Shown: positions 17,183 to 26,032, counted from the stretch's first letter. The stretch: DNA of 53,860 nucleotides from Gallibacterium melopsittaci (GCF_042433085.1 NZ_JBHLWA010000045.1:1-53860); one strand, 5' to 3'. The notes: generated by a model from the letters alone, not told the origin. A program made the numbers and translations.

Positions 17183-18124
17183 ATGAAAAATAAATGGATC
17201 AAATTCCTTCTTTTAGCGAGTTGTTTATCTGTGGCTGCAACAAGTTATGCCGTAGAAAAAGTTGTTGCAACTGTTAATGGAACACCAATTCTCAATAGTC
17301 AAGTGACTCAAGCATTAGGTAAAAAAGCGAATACACCAGCAAATAGAGCGGCAGCACTTGACGGTATTATTGATGATATGTTAGTTCAAAAAGCAATTGC
17401 TGATGCCAAAATCTCTGTTTCTCAACAACAGATTCAACAAATCATGCACCAAATTGCGGATCAAAATGGATTAACCTATGGTCAATTCTTAGATGCTTTA
17501 GACTATCAAGGTATTGGCGAAGCAAAATTTCGTCAACAAATTGCTCATCAAATCATTATGGGACAAGTACGCAATAAAACGATTAGTGAAAGTATTTCTG
17601 TATCACGTGAGCAAGTAGAACAATTAGCAAAACAGATGTATAACGATGCTAAACAAAAAGGTACACTTAAAACTGTCACTGCTCCAGAATATCTCATCAA
17701 TCATATCTTGATTAAAACCAACCCATTGTTAAATGATACGCAAGCCAAACAACAATTAAGCTCACTACGTGCCGATATCTTAGCAGGAAAAACTTCTTTT
17801 GCTGATGCTGCGAAGACGTATTCAAAAGATTATCTTTCTGGTGCTAATGGTGGTAGTTTAGGTTGGAACTTTCCTGAAACTTATGAGCCAGAGTTCCAAG
17901 CGATGATTAAAAATACGAAAAAAGGAACTATCTCACAACCTTTTAAAACAAAATATGGCTGGCATATTTTACAAGTTGTTGATACTCGTCAAGGTGATAG
18001 AACCAAAGACAGTTATATGCAAAAAGCCTATCAACAAGTAGTAAATCAACAAGCAATGGAAGCCTCTAAAGATTGGGTGAAAACTTTACGCCGTTCTGCT
18101 GATATTAAGATTTTGCAAAAATAA
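17183..18124 (+). CDS. surA: periplasmic chaperone / peptidyl-prolyl isomerase SurA
   Basis: SurA escorts outer-membrane proteins across the periplasm. The 313-residue precursor has a signal peptide ending near SYA23, an N-terminal chaperone module (24-165) and one parvulin domain (about 168-268; HILIKTN, GGSLGW, FKTKYGWHILQV). E. coli SurA has two parvulin domains, while the Haemophilus protein has one and a similar length. The ATG at 17183 is chosen because the signal peptide starts there; 11 upstream in-frame codons lack support. rsmA and apaH follow, echoing the E. coli surA-pdxA-rsmA-apaG-apaH cluster without pdxA and apaG. Confidence 0.92.
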   Translation: MKNKWIKFLLLASCLSVAATSYAVEKVVATVNGTPILNSQVTQALGKKANTPANRAAALDGIIDDMLVQKAIADAKISVSQQQIQQIMHQIADQNGLTYGQFLDALDYQGIGEAKFRQQIAHQIIMGQVRNKTISESISVSREQVEQLAKQMYNDAKQKGTLKTVTAPEYLINHILIKTNPLLNDTQAKQQLSSLRADILAGKTSFADAAKTYSKDYLSGANGGSLGWNFPETYEPEFQAMIKNTKKGTISQPFKTKYGWHILQVVDTRQGDRTKDSYMQKAYQQVVNQQAMEASKDWVKTLRRSADIKILQK

Positions 18125-18153
18125 TCCTTGTAGCATAAACTGCATCACTTACC

Positions 18154-18183
18154 GACCGCACACACTCTGTGCGGTCATTTTTT
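18154..18183 (+). terminator. surA terminator built on a degenerate uptake-sequence pair
   Basis: GACCGCACA (18154-18162) pairs with TGTGCGGTC (18168-18176), followed by ATTTTTT. The right arm plus tail matches 7 of 9 core bases and the A/T flank of the Haemophilus uptake sequence. Confidence 0.85.
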
Positions 18184-18217
18184 CCCATAATAAAAAAGTA
18201 ATTGTAGATAAAAGATT

Positions 18218-19063
18218 ATGAACTCAAAAACACATCTTGGACATACTGCTCGTAAACGTTTTGGACAAAACTTTTTACATGATGATCATATTATTCAAAG
18301 TATTGTTGCTGCTATTAATCCACAAAAAGAAGATTTTCTCATTGAAATTGGCCCAGGATTAGGCGCACTGACGGAACCTGTTGCTGAACAAATTGATCAT
18401 TTGACCGTCATCGAATTAGATAGAGATCTCGCTGAAAGATTACGTCATCACCCTTTCTTACATCAAAAACTTACTGTCATTGAACAAGACGTAATGCGCT
18501 TTGATTTTCAACAGCTTGCAGAGAATAGCAAACAACCTTTGCGTATTTTTGGTAATTTACCTTATAACATCTCAACACCATTAATGTTCCATTTATTCCA
18601 ATACCATAATGTGATTCAAGATATGCACTTTATGTTACAAAAAGAAGTCGTCAATCGTTTATGTGCTGGAGTGAATAGTAAAGCATATGGCAAATTAACC
18701 ATTATGGCACAATACTTTTGCCAAGTTATTCCCGTATTAGAAGTCCCGCCAACAGCATTTAAACCTGCGCCAAAAGTGGATTCTGCGGTCGTACGCCTTG
18801 TACCACATAAAACATTGCCTCACCCTGTAAAAGATCTTTATTGGCTAAACCGGGTATGTACTCAAGCCTTTAACCAACGCCGTAAAACATTACGTAATTC
18901 ATTAATGGATCTCTTTTCTGCTGAACAATTAACCGCATTAAATATCAACTTAACCGATCGTGCAGAAAATCTTAGCATCGCCGATTATGCACGTTTAGCA
19001 AATTGGTTAGCAGATAATCCCCCACAAATAAAAAGCGATATTACCGATGAGGTGAATGACTAA
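18218..19063 (+). CDS. rsmA: 16S rRNA dimethyladenosine transferase (KsgA)
   Basis: RsmA dimethylates A1518 and A1519 in helix 45 of 16S rRNA during small-subunit maturation. The 281-residue enzyme starts with RKRFGQNFLHD and has the SAM-binding loop EIGPGLGALTEPV. The catalytic NLPYNIS follows, and the C-terminal AFNQRRKTLRNSL segment is typical of the family. Its stop codon overlaps or nearly abuts the antiporter gene that follows, so they are co-transcribed. It is separated from surA by a terminator. Confidence 0.96.
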   Translation: MNSKTHLGHTARKRFGQNFLHDDHIIQSIVAAINPQKEDFLIEIGPGLGALTEPVAEQIDHLTVIELDRDLAERLRHHPFLHQKLTVIEQDVMRFDFQQLAENSKQPLRIFGNLPYNISTPLMFHLFQYHNVIQDMHFMLQKEVVNRLCAGVNSKAYGKLTIMAQYFCQVIPVLEVPPTAFKPAPKVDSAVVRLVPHKTLPHPVKDLYWLNRVCTQAFNQRRKTLRNSLMDLFSAEQLTALNINLTDRAENLSIADYARLANWLADNPPQIKSDITDEVND

Positions 19064-19064
19064 A

Positions 19065-20012
19065 ATGGAATATCTCACATTACTGCTTGGTATTGTTTTT
19101 ATTCTTTGGGGAGCAGATCGTTTTACTGATGGTGCGATTGCCCTAGCTAGACGTTTTCAAATCAATGAACTCGTTATCGGTTTAACGATTGTTGCCTTTG
19201 GAACTTCATTACCTGAATTTATTACCAGTTTTTGGGGTGCATTAAAAGGTAATTCTGGTGTATCAGTTGGTAATATTGTAGGGAGTAATCTATTTAACAC
19301 GCTTGTTATTGTTGGTGCTAGTGCATTAGCTACCCCTATTTTAATTAAATCAAGTTCAGTGAAAAAAGAAATTCCCTTTTCTCTCATTGCGGCACTCGCT
19401 TTTATCATCTTATGCTTTGATAAATTTCTAAATGCTCAAGACAATGACATTATCTCACGGGCAGATGGTTTAATTTTACTACTCTTTTTTGCCATCTTTC
19501 TTAGCTATACTTTCTCTACAGCTAAGCAACAAGATATGGAACAAGAAGAAATTTCCGTCATTCTGCCAATGACAAAAGTAATTTTTTATCTTGTTATTGG
19601 GCTTGCTATTTTAATCTGGGGTGGCGATCTCTTTGTTTCAGGTGCTATCCAAATCGCCCATAATTTTGGGATTAGTGAAGCAGTGATTGGGTTAACTATT
19701 GTTGCTGCTGGAACTTCATTACCAGAATTAGCTACTTCGGTTTTTTCTGCAAAAAAAGGAAGTTCCGATCTTGCAATTGGTAATGTTGTAGGAAGTAATA
19801 TTTTTAATATCTTTTTTGTAATGGGGGCTTGTTCAGCAATGTTCCCTTTATCTGTGGGTGAAATTTCCTATCTTGATTTTGCAATGTTAATCATCAGTAC
19901 TTTATTACTTTGGTGGTTTGCTGCAACAGGACGGAAAATTACTCGCTTAGAAGGCGGGATTTTACTTGCAACCTATTTAATCTATTTAGCATATTTATTA
20001 AGTACACTGTAA
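19065..20012 (+). CDS. calcium/sodium antiporter, YrbG-like (CaCA family)
   Basis: The protein of about 315 residues has ten hydrophobic segments and the two inverted alpha repeats of the Ca2+/cation antiporter family. The first carries TIVAFGTSLPEFITS and GNIVGSNLFN; the second carries TIVAAGTSLPELATS and GNVVGSNIFN. The acidic residue in each GTSLPE binds the cation. The ATG at 19065 is preferred because GGTGA lies 9 bases upstream; an ATG at 19056 overlaps the rsmA stop. The operon continues into apaH after 9 bases. Confidence 0.9.
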   Translation: MEYLTLLLGIVFILWGADRFTDGAIALARRFQINELVIGLTIVAFGTSLPEFITSFWGALKGNSGVSVGNIVGSNLFNTLVIVGASALATPILIKSSSVKKEIPFSLIAALAFIILCFDKFLNAQDNDIISRADGLILLLFFAIFLSYTFSTAKQQDMEQEEISVILPMTKVIFYLVIGLAILIWGGDLFVSGAIQIAHNFGISEAVIGLTIVAAGTSLPELATSVFSAKKGSSDLAIGNVVGSNIFNIFFVMGACSAMFPLSVGEISYLDFAMLIISTLLLWWFAATGRKITRLEGGILLATYLIYLAYLLSTL

Positions 20013-20021
20013 GGAGAAATT

Positions 20022-20849
20022 GTGGCTACTTATATTGTTGGTGACCTACAAGGCTGCTTCGATGAATTACAACTATTATTACAGCAAGTTAACTTTAATC
20101 CTAATCAAGATAAACTCTATTTAGTGGGTGATCTGGTTGCTCGTGGTGATAAATCGCTCGAATGCTTACGATTTGTGAAGTCACTTGGTTCTGCGGCTCA
20201 AACTGTTTTAGGTAACCACGATCTCCATTTACTTGCAACCGCTTATGGCATTAAAAAAGTTAAAGCAAAAGATCATGTGGATGCTATCTTCTCAGCACCT
20301 GATTTTACTGATCTTATAACTTGGTTACGTCAACAACCTTTATTAATCGATCGTGTCGTGGAACAAGGTTTTGTCATTACTCATGCTGGAATCAGTCCCG
20401 AATGGGATCTCGCCACTGCAAAACAATGTGCTAATGAAGTAGAACAAGTTTTACAGTATGGCGATTATCAAACTCTACTCACTGAAATGTATGCCGATTA
20501 CCCCGATCATTGGCATCCTACACTCACTGGCATTGAGCGATTACGATACAGTATTAATGTATTCACTAGAATGCGCTATTGTTTCAATGATAAACGATTA
20601 GAATTTGCTTGTAAGTTTCCTCCACAAACTGCACCAAATGAATTAAAACCTTGGTTTGAGTTAGAAAACCCACTCTACCAACAAATTAATATTCTATTTG
20701 GGCATTGGGCAAGTCTGGTCGATTATCCAACGCCAAAAAATATTTATGCCTTAGATACAGGTTGTGTGTGGGGTAATAGAATGACGATGTTACGCTGGGA
20801 AGATAAACAATATTTCACACAACAAGCAGTGAAACCCTATATCAAATAA
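20022..20849 (+). CDS. apaH: bis(5'-nucleosyl)-tetraphosphatase, symmetrical
   Basis: ApaH splits Ap4A into two ADP and also removes Np4 caps from RNA in E. coli. The 275-residue metallophosphatase has the ordered motifs GDLQGC (near 7), GDLVARG (near 36) and GNHD (near 66), then THAGISP and the late FGHWAS. The start is GTG at 20022, supported by AAGGAG 6 bases upstream and by alignment of the first residues ATYIVGDLQG. It is the last gene of the rsmA operon and is followed by a bidirectional terminator. Confidence 0.95.
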   Translation: MATYIVGDLQGCFDELQLLLQQVNFNPNQDKLYLVGDLVARGDKSLECLRFVKSLGSAAQTVLGNHDLHLLATAYGIKKVKAKDHVDAIFSAPDFTDLITWLRQQPLLIDRVVEQGFVITHAGISPEWDLATAKQCANEVEQVLQYGDYQTLLTEMYADYPDHWHPTLTGIERLRYSINVFTRMRYCFNDKRLEFACKFPPQTAPNELKPWFELENPLYQQINILFGHWASLVDYPTPKNIYALDTGCVWGNRMTMLRWEDKQYFTQQAVKPYIK

Positions 20850-20900
20850 AAGATTTCAGTTTCAAAAACTGACATACTATTTCTATTCTCCAAAAACTAA

Positions 20901-20923
20901 AAAAGCCGCAGATAGCGGCTTTT
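20901..20923. terminator. bidirectional terminator between apaH and hup
   Basis: AAAAGCCGC (20901-20909) pairs with GCGGCTTTT (20915-20923) around a 5-base loop. A and T tails lie on both sides, which suits convergent transcription. Confidence 0.88.
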
Positions 20924-20941
20924 ATCAAACTAAATTTTAAA

Positions 20942-21214
20942 TTATTTAACAGCGTCTTTTAATGCTTTACCTGAAACAAAAGCTGGAACTTTAGTCGCAG
21001 GGATTTTAATTTCTTTACCAGTTTGTGGATTACGTCCAGTGCGTTCTTGGCGTTGATTAACTTTGAATGTACCGAAACCGATTAATTGTACTGGATCACC
21101 TGCTTTAAGGCTTGCTGTAATTGCTTCTAAAGTTGCTTCTAATGCTTCTTTAGATGCTTTTTTACTTAAGTTAGTACGTTGTGCAATTACGTCAACTAAT
21201 TCAGTCTTGTTCAT
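20942..21214 (-). CDS. hup: nucleoid-associated DNA-binding protein HU
   Basis: The 90-residue protein is HU: MNKTELVDVIA at the start, LIGFGTF in the beta sheet, then GRNPQTGKEIKIPA forming the DNA-binding arm with its Pro at the tip. It packages DNA and bends it without strong sequence preference. GAGG lies upstream of the ATG. It ends the leftward nudC-hemE-yjaG-hup series, which matches the E. coli hupA neighbourhood, so HU-alpha is the likely orthologue. A 205-base leader separates it from yjaG. Confidence 0.96.
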   Translation of the reverse strand: MNKTELVDVIAQRTNLSKKASKEALEATLEAITASLKAGDPVQLIGFGTFKVNQRQERTGRNPQTGKEIKIPATKVPAFVSGKALKDAVK

Positions 21215-21360
21215 AAATAATTACCCTCTATAAATTTACTATGGTTACAAATTGAATAGATTATCTCTGTTTCAATCTCTTTCATCGAAAGCCGAGATAG
21301 CTTTAATTGGTGAATATCCCCTATTCCACCCCAGCTCAAGCCTTATTATGAGCCAACAGA

Positions 21361-21384
21361 TTAATCTAACTTGCGTCAGATTAA
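21361..21384 (-). repeat. hairpin with GNRA loop in the yjaG-hup intergenic region
   Basis: On the minus strand a 10-bp stem (one G-U pair) closes a GCAA tetraloop. No T run follows on either strand, so it is unlikely to be a terminator. It lies about 150 bases upstream of the hup start. Confidence 0.4.
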
Positions 21385-21419
21385 AAGCTCTTTGTTATCA
21401 AAATTAGAAAAAAGTCACA

Positions 21420-22010
21420 TTAATTGGTTATTTCAACTCCGATATTACTCATTTTTGTGGCACGGATCTCATTTTTTAAATCATTAATTACTGAAATATC
21501 TCGATTTTCTAACTCATTTAAGGTGCGATAGATCGCCCATTGTATATCTAATTCGGTCGTAATTAATTCGTTCTCTTTGAGCTCTTTTTCACTTAACTCT
21601 CGAGTTTCTTCTGTTTCCAATAATGCGACAACTGTCTGTAATGATAATATGCTAACTTTTACCGCCTGTTCTAAGGCTTCTCCTGCAATAATGGTATGCA
21701 ATAAATCAGATAAAGCCTCACATGCATCTACTGCTGGCACAATACCAAAAAAATCATAGTCATTTATATCTGGAATGATCTCTTCAAACTTCTCTAATTG
21801 ATGCTCAAAGTTAATTTTGGCATCCTTCACTGTTAAATATTCCCAAACGAGATTTAGGATATTGTGATACATTTTGGCATGTTGTGGTTGCTCAGTAATC
21901 TGACAAAACATGACAAAATTTGGATACATACGCTCACATAAACACGCCATAAAGACCAGTTGTTGCCAGCTTTCTAAATTAGCTAAGCGCTTTTGAATTG
22001 GGTTTCGCAT
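21420..22010 (-). CDS. yjaG: YjaG family protein (DUF416)
   Basis: The 196-residue protein matches the DUF416 family: LANLESWQQLVFMACLCERMYPNFxxFCQIT at the N-terminus and an acidic helical middle with DYDFFGIVPAVDACEAL. The family is soluble and its function is unknown. In E. coli yjaG lies between nfi and hupA; here nfi is absent and yjaG follows hemE by 9 bases, so it belongs to the nudC-hemE transcript. Confidence 0.88.
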   Translation of the reverse strand: MRNPIQKRLANLESWQQLVFMACLCERMYPNFVMFCQITEQPQHAKMYHNILNLVWEYLTVKDAKINFEHQLEKFEEIIPDINDYDFFGIVPAVDACEALSDLLHTIIAGEALEQAVKVSILSLQTVVALLETEETRELSEKELKENELITTELDIQWAIYRTLNELENRDISVINDLKNEIRATKMSNIGVEITN

Positions 22011-22019
22011 TCTCTTTCC

Positions 22020-23087
22020 TTATGCTTTTTTATAGGCTTTAGAATAATGGTGAATCGCATCAACAAAGATTTTTGGACTCTCGACTGGCACATCTTGATG
22101 AATACCATGCCCTAAATTAAAGACGTGTCCATAGCCTTCCCCATATCCCGCTAAAATTGTTTTTACTTCTTGCTCAATACGTTCTGCTGACGCATATAAC
22201 ACGCTTGGATCCATATTTCCTTGTAACGCAACACGATCACCAACACGTCTTTTTGCTTCCGCAATATCAATCGTCCAATCTAAACCGATTGCATCACAAC
22301 CTGTTGCTGCAATCGCTTCCAGCCATAAGCCACCACCTTTGGTAAACAAAGTAACAGGCACTTTGCGTCCCTCAGACTCACGAATTAATCCAGCGACAAT
22401 CTTTTCCATATAACGTAACGAAAACTCTTGATACTCCTGATGTCCTAATACACCACCCCAAGTATCGAACACCATTACGGCTTGTGCACCTGCTTTAATT
22501 TGTGCATTTAAATATAAAATGACACTGTCGGCTAATTTATCCAGTAACTGGTGTAATAGCTGTGGTTCAACATAAAGCATTTTCTTAATTTTGCTGAATG
22601 ACTTACTAGAACCACCCTCAACCATATAAGTCGCTAATGTCCAAGGGCTTCCTGAAAAACCAATTAATGGTACTGAACCTTGTAATTCACGACGAATTGT
22701 TCTTACTGCATTCATCACATAGCCTAATTCATCTTCAGGATCAGGAATTGGTAATTTGGCTACCTCTGCTTGACTGGTAATGGGTTTCGCAAATTTTGGT
22801 CCTTCTCCTGCACCAAAACTTAACCCAAGTCCCATTGCATCGGGAATAGTCAGAATATCAGAGAATAAAATCGCCGCATCTAATGCATAACGGCGTAATG
22901 GTTGCAAAGTTACTTCACAAGCTAATTCCGCATTACGGCATAATGACATAAAATCACCAGCTTGAGCTCGTGTCGCTTTATACTCTGGCAGGTAACGTCC
23001 TGCTTGTCGCATCATCCATACAGGTGTCATATCCACAGGCTGACGTAATAATGCACGTAAATAACGATCATTTTTTAATTCAGTCAT
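22020..23087 (-). CDS. hemE: uroporphyrinogen decarboxylase
   Basis: HemE removes four carboxyl groups from uroporphyrinogen III to give coproporphyrinogen III in heme synthesis. The 355-residue enzyme has the N-terminal signature PVWMMRQAGRYLPEY and the second signature GFSGSPWTLATYMVEG, with FSDILTIPDAMG holding a catalytic Asp. Length and motifs are normal. It follows nudC by 6 bases. Having hemE implies at least the later heme pathway, unlike H. influenzae, which needs exogenous heme. Confidence 0.97.
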   Translation of the reverse strand: MTELKNDRYLRALLRQPVDMTPVWMMRQAGRYLPEYKATRAQAGDFMSLCRNAELACEVTLQPLRRYALDAAILFSDILTIPDAMGLGLSFGAGEGPKFAKPITSQAEVAKLPIPDPEDELGYVMNAVRTIRRELQGSVPLIGFSGSPWTLATYMVEGGSSKSFSKIKKMLYVEPQLLHQLLDKLADSVILYLNAQIKAGAQAVMVFDTWGGVLGHQEYQEFSLRYMEKIVAGLIRESEGRKVPVTLFTKGGGLWLEAIAATGCDAIGLDWTIDIAEAKRRVGDRVALQGNMDPSVLYASAERIEQEVKTILAGYGEGYGHVFNLGHGIHQDVPVESPKIFVDAIHHYSKAYKKA

Positions 23088-23093
23088 AAATTT

Positions 23094-23873
23094 TTAATCC
23101 TCTGCACAGAGTGCTAATGTTGTTTTAATTAATTTGCGTGCGATTGTTCCTTCTGGCGGTAACATTGGCAAGGTTTCATCGTAACGAAACCATTTCGCAT
23201 CATGGATCTCACTATCTTGTAAACGAATCTCACCACTTTCATAATCCGCCAAAAAACCCACCATCAATGAATTTGGAAACGCCCAAGGCTGACTACCAAA
23301 GTAACGAATATTTTTTACTTTAAGTCCAACCTCCTCAAAGATTTCACGTTGTACGGTTTGTTCTAGACTTTCACCTGCTTCAACGAACCCTGCCAATGTT
23401 GTGTATATACCTCCAATATGGCGTTGATGATTGGCCAACAAAATTTCTTTTCCTCGTCTTACTGCCACAATAATTGAAGGACAAATGACTGGATAATGAC
23501 GATAACCACATTTAGGGCATTCCACAGCAAATTCATCAGTAGGTAAATAATTTCGTTCACCACATTTGCTGCAAAAACGGTGAGTAGTAAAAAAATAATT
23601 TAATGCAACGCCTCGATTTAAAAGATTAAACTCTTCTTCATCACGATACAGTTGTGTGCGTAATGAGACGTACTCACGTTGTTGATCATTGGGTATTTCT
23701 GCCACTAACCATAATGGCTGTTGATGAAATTCTCCAATCACACATCCTTGTAATCCTGCAACGCCATTTTCAACTGCATTACCATAAGGTAATTCATTCT
23801 TTCGTAAATAGAGTGCTGAACCTTGAGTTAATAACCAATAACCTTGATCTTGTGATTGAATAGTCTGCATCAT
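23094..23873 (-). CDS. nudC: NAD-capped RNA hydrolase / NADH pyrophosphatase
   Basis: NudC cleaves NADH and removes NAD caps from RNA. The 259-residue enzyme has a zinc ribbon (C-S-K-C and C-P-K-C), then the Nudix box GFVEAGESLEQTVQREIFEEVGL. The family-specific motif reads SQPWAFPNS instead of the usual SQPWPFPxS, a single Pro to Ala change. The ATG at 23873 has GAGG 8 bases upstream. It is the first gene of the nudC-hemE-yjaG series. Confidence 0.94.
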   Translation of the reverse strand: MMQTIQSQDQGYWLLTQGSALYLRKNELPYGNAVENGVAGLQGCVIGEFHQQPLWLVAEIPNDQQREYVSLRTQLYRDEEEFNLLNRGVALNYFFTTHRFCSKCGERNYLPTDEFAVECPKCGYRHYPVICPSIIVAVRRGKEILLANHQRHIGGIYTTLAGFVEAGESLEQTVQREIFEEVGLKVKNIRYFGSQPWAFPNSLMVGFLADYESGEIRLQDSEIHDAKWFRYDETLPMLPPEGTIARKLIKTTLALCAED

Positions 23874-23935
23874 TTTTTATACCTCTTTTAATTATCAACG
23901 TGCGACTGCATAACAATGGATTTTTTCCGCTCGCT

Positions 23936-23941
23936 ATTATA
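23936..23941 (-). promoter_or_regulatory. possible -10 box for nudC
   Basis: A perfect TATAAT lies 63 bases upstream of the nudC start on the minus strand, inside a small CCGCT/AGCGG inverted repeat. No convincing -35 is seen at 17 bases. Confidence 0.35.
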
Positions 23942-23971
23942 GCGGAAATTCCGTGAATACTTCTGTGTTTT

Positions 23972-24544
23972 TCATACCTTATCTAAAGGATTTAACGCAT
24001 TTATCAATCTGATTTCCTCAAAGAGATCTAATTCCGTTAATAAGATAGTGCGTAATTGGATTTTTTCTTGTTCTAGTAAACGTTGCCGTTGCGTTCCTGC
24101 TAATAAAGGTTGTGCTGGTGTAAACCATTCTCCTTGCCGTAAAAAAACAAGATTACCAATACTACAATCCGTAATTTGTCCTTGCCGTACAATTAAAATT
24201 TCATCAGCGCCTTGCCGCTGTTGGTATAACTGATTTAACGGTTCACGATGACAGTATTTAAATTGATAGTCGATCTGATCGGCAATCACTGGTTGGAAAG
24301 AACGAAATTGACGTCGTTGATAGGGAAAAAACTGCATTTGAAAATCAGTCTGGTTATAGTCAATGCGGCAGCGTACTAATCCTTGTTGAAATTCAGTTGG
24401 CACTTGAATAATTGTTGCAAAATCAAAGTGTTGATAATTCATTTGATAGCAGTGTTGTACCGTTCTCTGGTAGCGTGCTTGATGATAGCTTAAATTCTGT
24501 ATTTCTCCATTTTGAATGGCAACCGTTTCAAAGCAAAAAAACAT
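23972..24544 (-). CDS. short class IV aminotransferase-like protein, PabC type
   Basis: The 190-residue protein resembles 4-amino-4-deoxychorismate lyase (PabC), which makes p-aminobenzoate and pyruvate for folate. The probable PLP lysine is K96 in QFKYCHRE, followed by GADEILIV, ITDCSIGNLVF and PLLAGTQRQRLLE, the usual cofactor-binding order. Usual members have about 270 residues, so the N-terminal domain is much reduced. It starts 3 bases after pabB, which supports the role. Whether the short form is fully active is not known from sequence. Confidence 0.75.
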   Translation of the reverse strand: MFFCFETVAIQNGEIQNLSYHQARYQRTVQHCYQMNYQHFDFATIIQVPTEFQQGLVRCRIDYNQTDFQMQFFPYQRRQFRSFQPVIADQIDYQFKYCHREPLNQLYQQRQGADEILIVRQGQITDCSIGNLVFLRQGEWFTPAQPLLAGTQRQRLLEQEKIQLRTILLTELDLFEEIRLINALNPLDKV

Positions 24545-24547
24545 TCT

Positions 24548-25483
24548 CTATCCTCGTTGCGTTGGAATATATACTTTAGCTAGCAACTCTTGGTATTCAC
24601 TCTCCACATCACTATGGCGAGTGATGCCACCACCACTACGAAACTGTAAACCCTGTCCCGTGTTCTCAATATAACGGATACATACCGCACTTTCTAAACA
24701 TTCACCATCAAAATAGCCAAATACTCCCGTATAAAAGCCTCTTGGCTGCTGTTCTGCACGCTGAATAATCTCTACCGTTTTCGCTTTTGGAGCCCCACTA
24801 ATTGAACCTGCAGGTAGCATTTTTTTGATAATCGCTAACGGATCATCTCGCCAATTTAAAGGCAAATCACCAGCAATTTCCGAACTTGTTTGCCAAATTG
24901 CCCCTCGTTCAGTCTGAATTAATTCTGCATAACGAAAACGCAAGACTTCAATATTGCTCGCCACCATCGCTAAATCATTTCGCATTAAATCAACGATGGT
25001 ATTATGCTCCCATAATTCTTTTTGCGAAGATAATAACTGTGCTTTTGCATCTGGCAATGTTGCATCGATCGTCCCTTTCATTGGATAAGTATAAATTTTA
25101 TTCCCTTGTGTCCGCACAAAACATTCTGGTGAAAAACAGACAAATTTATCCTGATACAGTAATTTATACGAGGCATTGCTCTGCATAAAAATATCAATCA
25201 AACGGTAGTTCGTTTTAATCTTTGTAGGGTAAGTTAAATTTAATAAATAGCTATTACCACGTTGAATTTCTTGCTGGACTAAGGAAAAACCCTGTTTATA
25301 GTTCGAAAAATTCATTGGCGAAACGTCTAATTGCAACGCTTTATCTGGTACAGAAAAAGTTGATGGTACGTTATTTTTACCGAAAATATCAAAATAAAGC
25401 CCTTGTTCGGCAGCCTTATCCAATGGCACAACAATAGGCTGCTGTTGTTCAAAATCAATCAGAAAGAAAAAAGGTGTCGTCAT
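24548..25483 (-). CDS. pabB: aminodeoxychorismate synthase component I
   Basis: PabB aminates chorismate at C4 for p-aminobenzoate synthesis. The 311-residue chain is the chorismate-binding fold with YPMKGTIDA, HNTIVDLMRNDLA, LPAGSISGAPK and the terminal RSGGGITRHSD. It is shorter than E. coli PabB (453) because the N-terminal part is reduced, as in Haemophilus. The ATG at 25483 gives MTTPFFFLIDF and leaves 5 bases to the preceding gene. A frame open to 25519 would overlap that gene. No pabA is nearby; the glutaminase must be elsewhere. Confidence 0.9.
   Translation of the reverse strand: MTTPFFFLIDFEQQQPIVVPLDKAAEQGLYFDIFGKNNVPSTFSVPDKALQLDVSPMNFSNYKQGFSLVQQEIQRGNSYLLNLTYPTKIKTNYRLIDIFMQSNASYKLLYQDKFVCFSPECFVRTQGNKIYTYPMKGTIDATLPDAKAQLLSSQKELWEHNTIVDLMRNDLAMVASNIEVLRFRYAELIQTERGAIWQTSSEIAGDLPLNWRDDPLAIIKKMLPAGSISGAPKAKTVEIIQRAEQQPRGFYTGVFGYFDGECLESAVCIRYIENTGQGLQFRSGGGITRHSDVESEYQELLAKVYIPTQRG
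24684..24692 (-). other. exact Haemophilus-type DNA uptake core inside pabB
   Basis: AAGTGCGGT is read on the minus strand, followed by a moderately A/T-rich flank. It is the second of only two exact cores noticed in the window. Confidence 0.5.
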
Positions 25484-25488
25484 AAATT

Positions 25489-25959
25489 TTAGTGTAAAAG
25501 TAAAAATGGTGCACAGCACTGTTTAAATTTCTTACCTGAATGACATAAACAAGGCTGTTTCATTGTTAATTTGCAAGGTACTGTTGGATCAAGAAAATAC
25601 CATTGTTCAGCAATTTTCACAAAAGCAGAAAGTTCATGGTGGGCTTGTATATGTTCACCTTCTTGGTAATAGGCTTTAAATTCGACTAATGCGTGGCTTT
25701 TATCTGCTTCAGGAATAACTTTAATAATTTCCAAACCACACCATTGCGTATTCAATGACCACTGACGTAACGCCTTTTTATTTAATAATGCCTGCTGAGC
25801 AGGGACTGTTGTATCCACAATATAATCAATCTCAGTGAGTACAAAGGCAGCATAACGTGAACGCATTAATTGCTCAGCAGTTTGTGCAAATTTATGCTGT
25901 TGATGTAATGGTTGACAACAATCTGTATAGGCTAAACCTGATTGGCAAGGGCATTGCAT
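25489..25959 (-). CDS. ychJ: YchJ family protein with two SEC-C zinc motifs
   Basis: The 156-residue protein has SEC-C motifs at both ends: C-P-C-Q-S-G-x5-CC at the N-terminus and C-L-C-H-S-G-x5-CC at the C-terminus, which probably bind zinc. An NTF2-like YchJ middle domain lies between them (LMRSRYAAFVL, WCGLEII, ALVEFKAYY). Its function is unknown; SEC-C motifs occur in SecA and other proteins that bind partners through zinc. It heads a short leftward operon with pabB and the pabC-like gene. Confidence 0.88.
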   Translation of the reverse strand: MQCPCQSGLAYTDCCQPLHQQHKFAQTAEQLMRSRYAAFVLTEIDYIVDTTVPAQQALLNKKALRQWSLNTQWCGLEIIKVIPEADKSHALVEFKAYYQEGEHIQAHHELSAFVKIAEQWYFLDPTVPCKLTMKQPCLCHSGKKFKQCCAPFLLLH

Positions 25960-26032
25960 AATGTTTTATCCTGTAAAAATAAAATCATTATAATCAAAAA
26001 ATAGTGATCAAATGAGATAGGTAATAAAAAAT

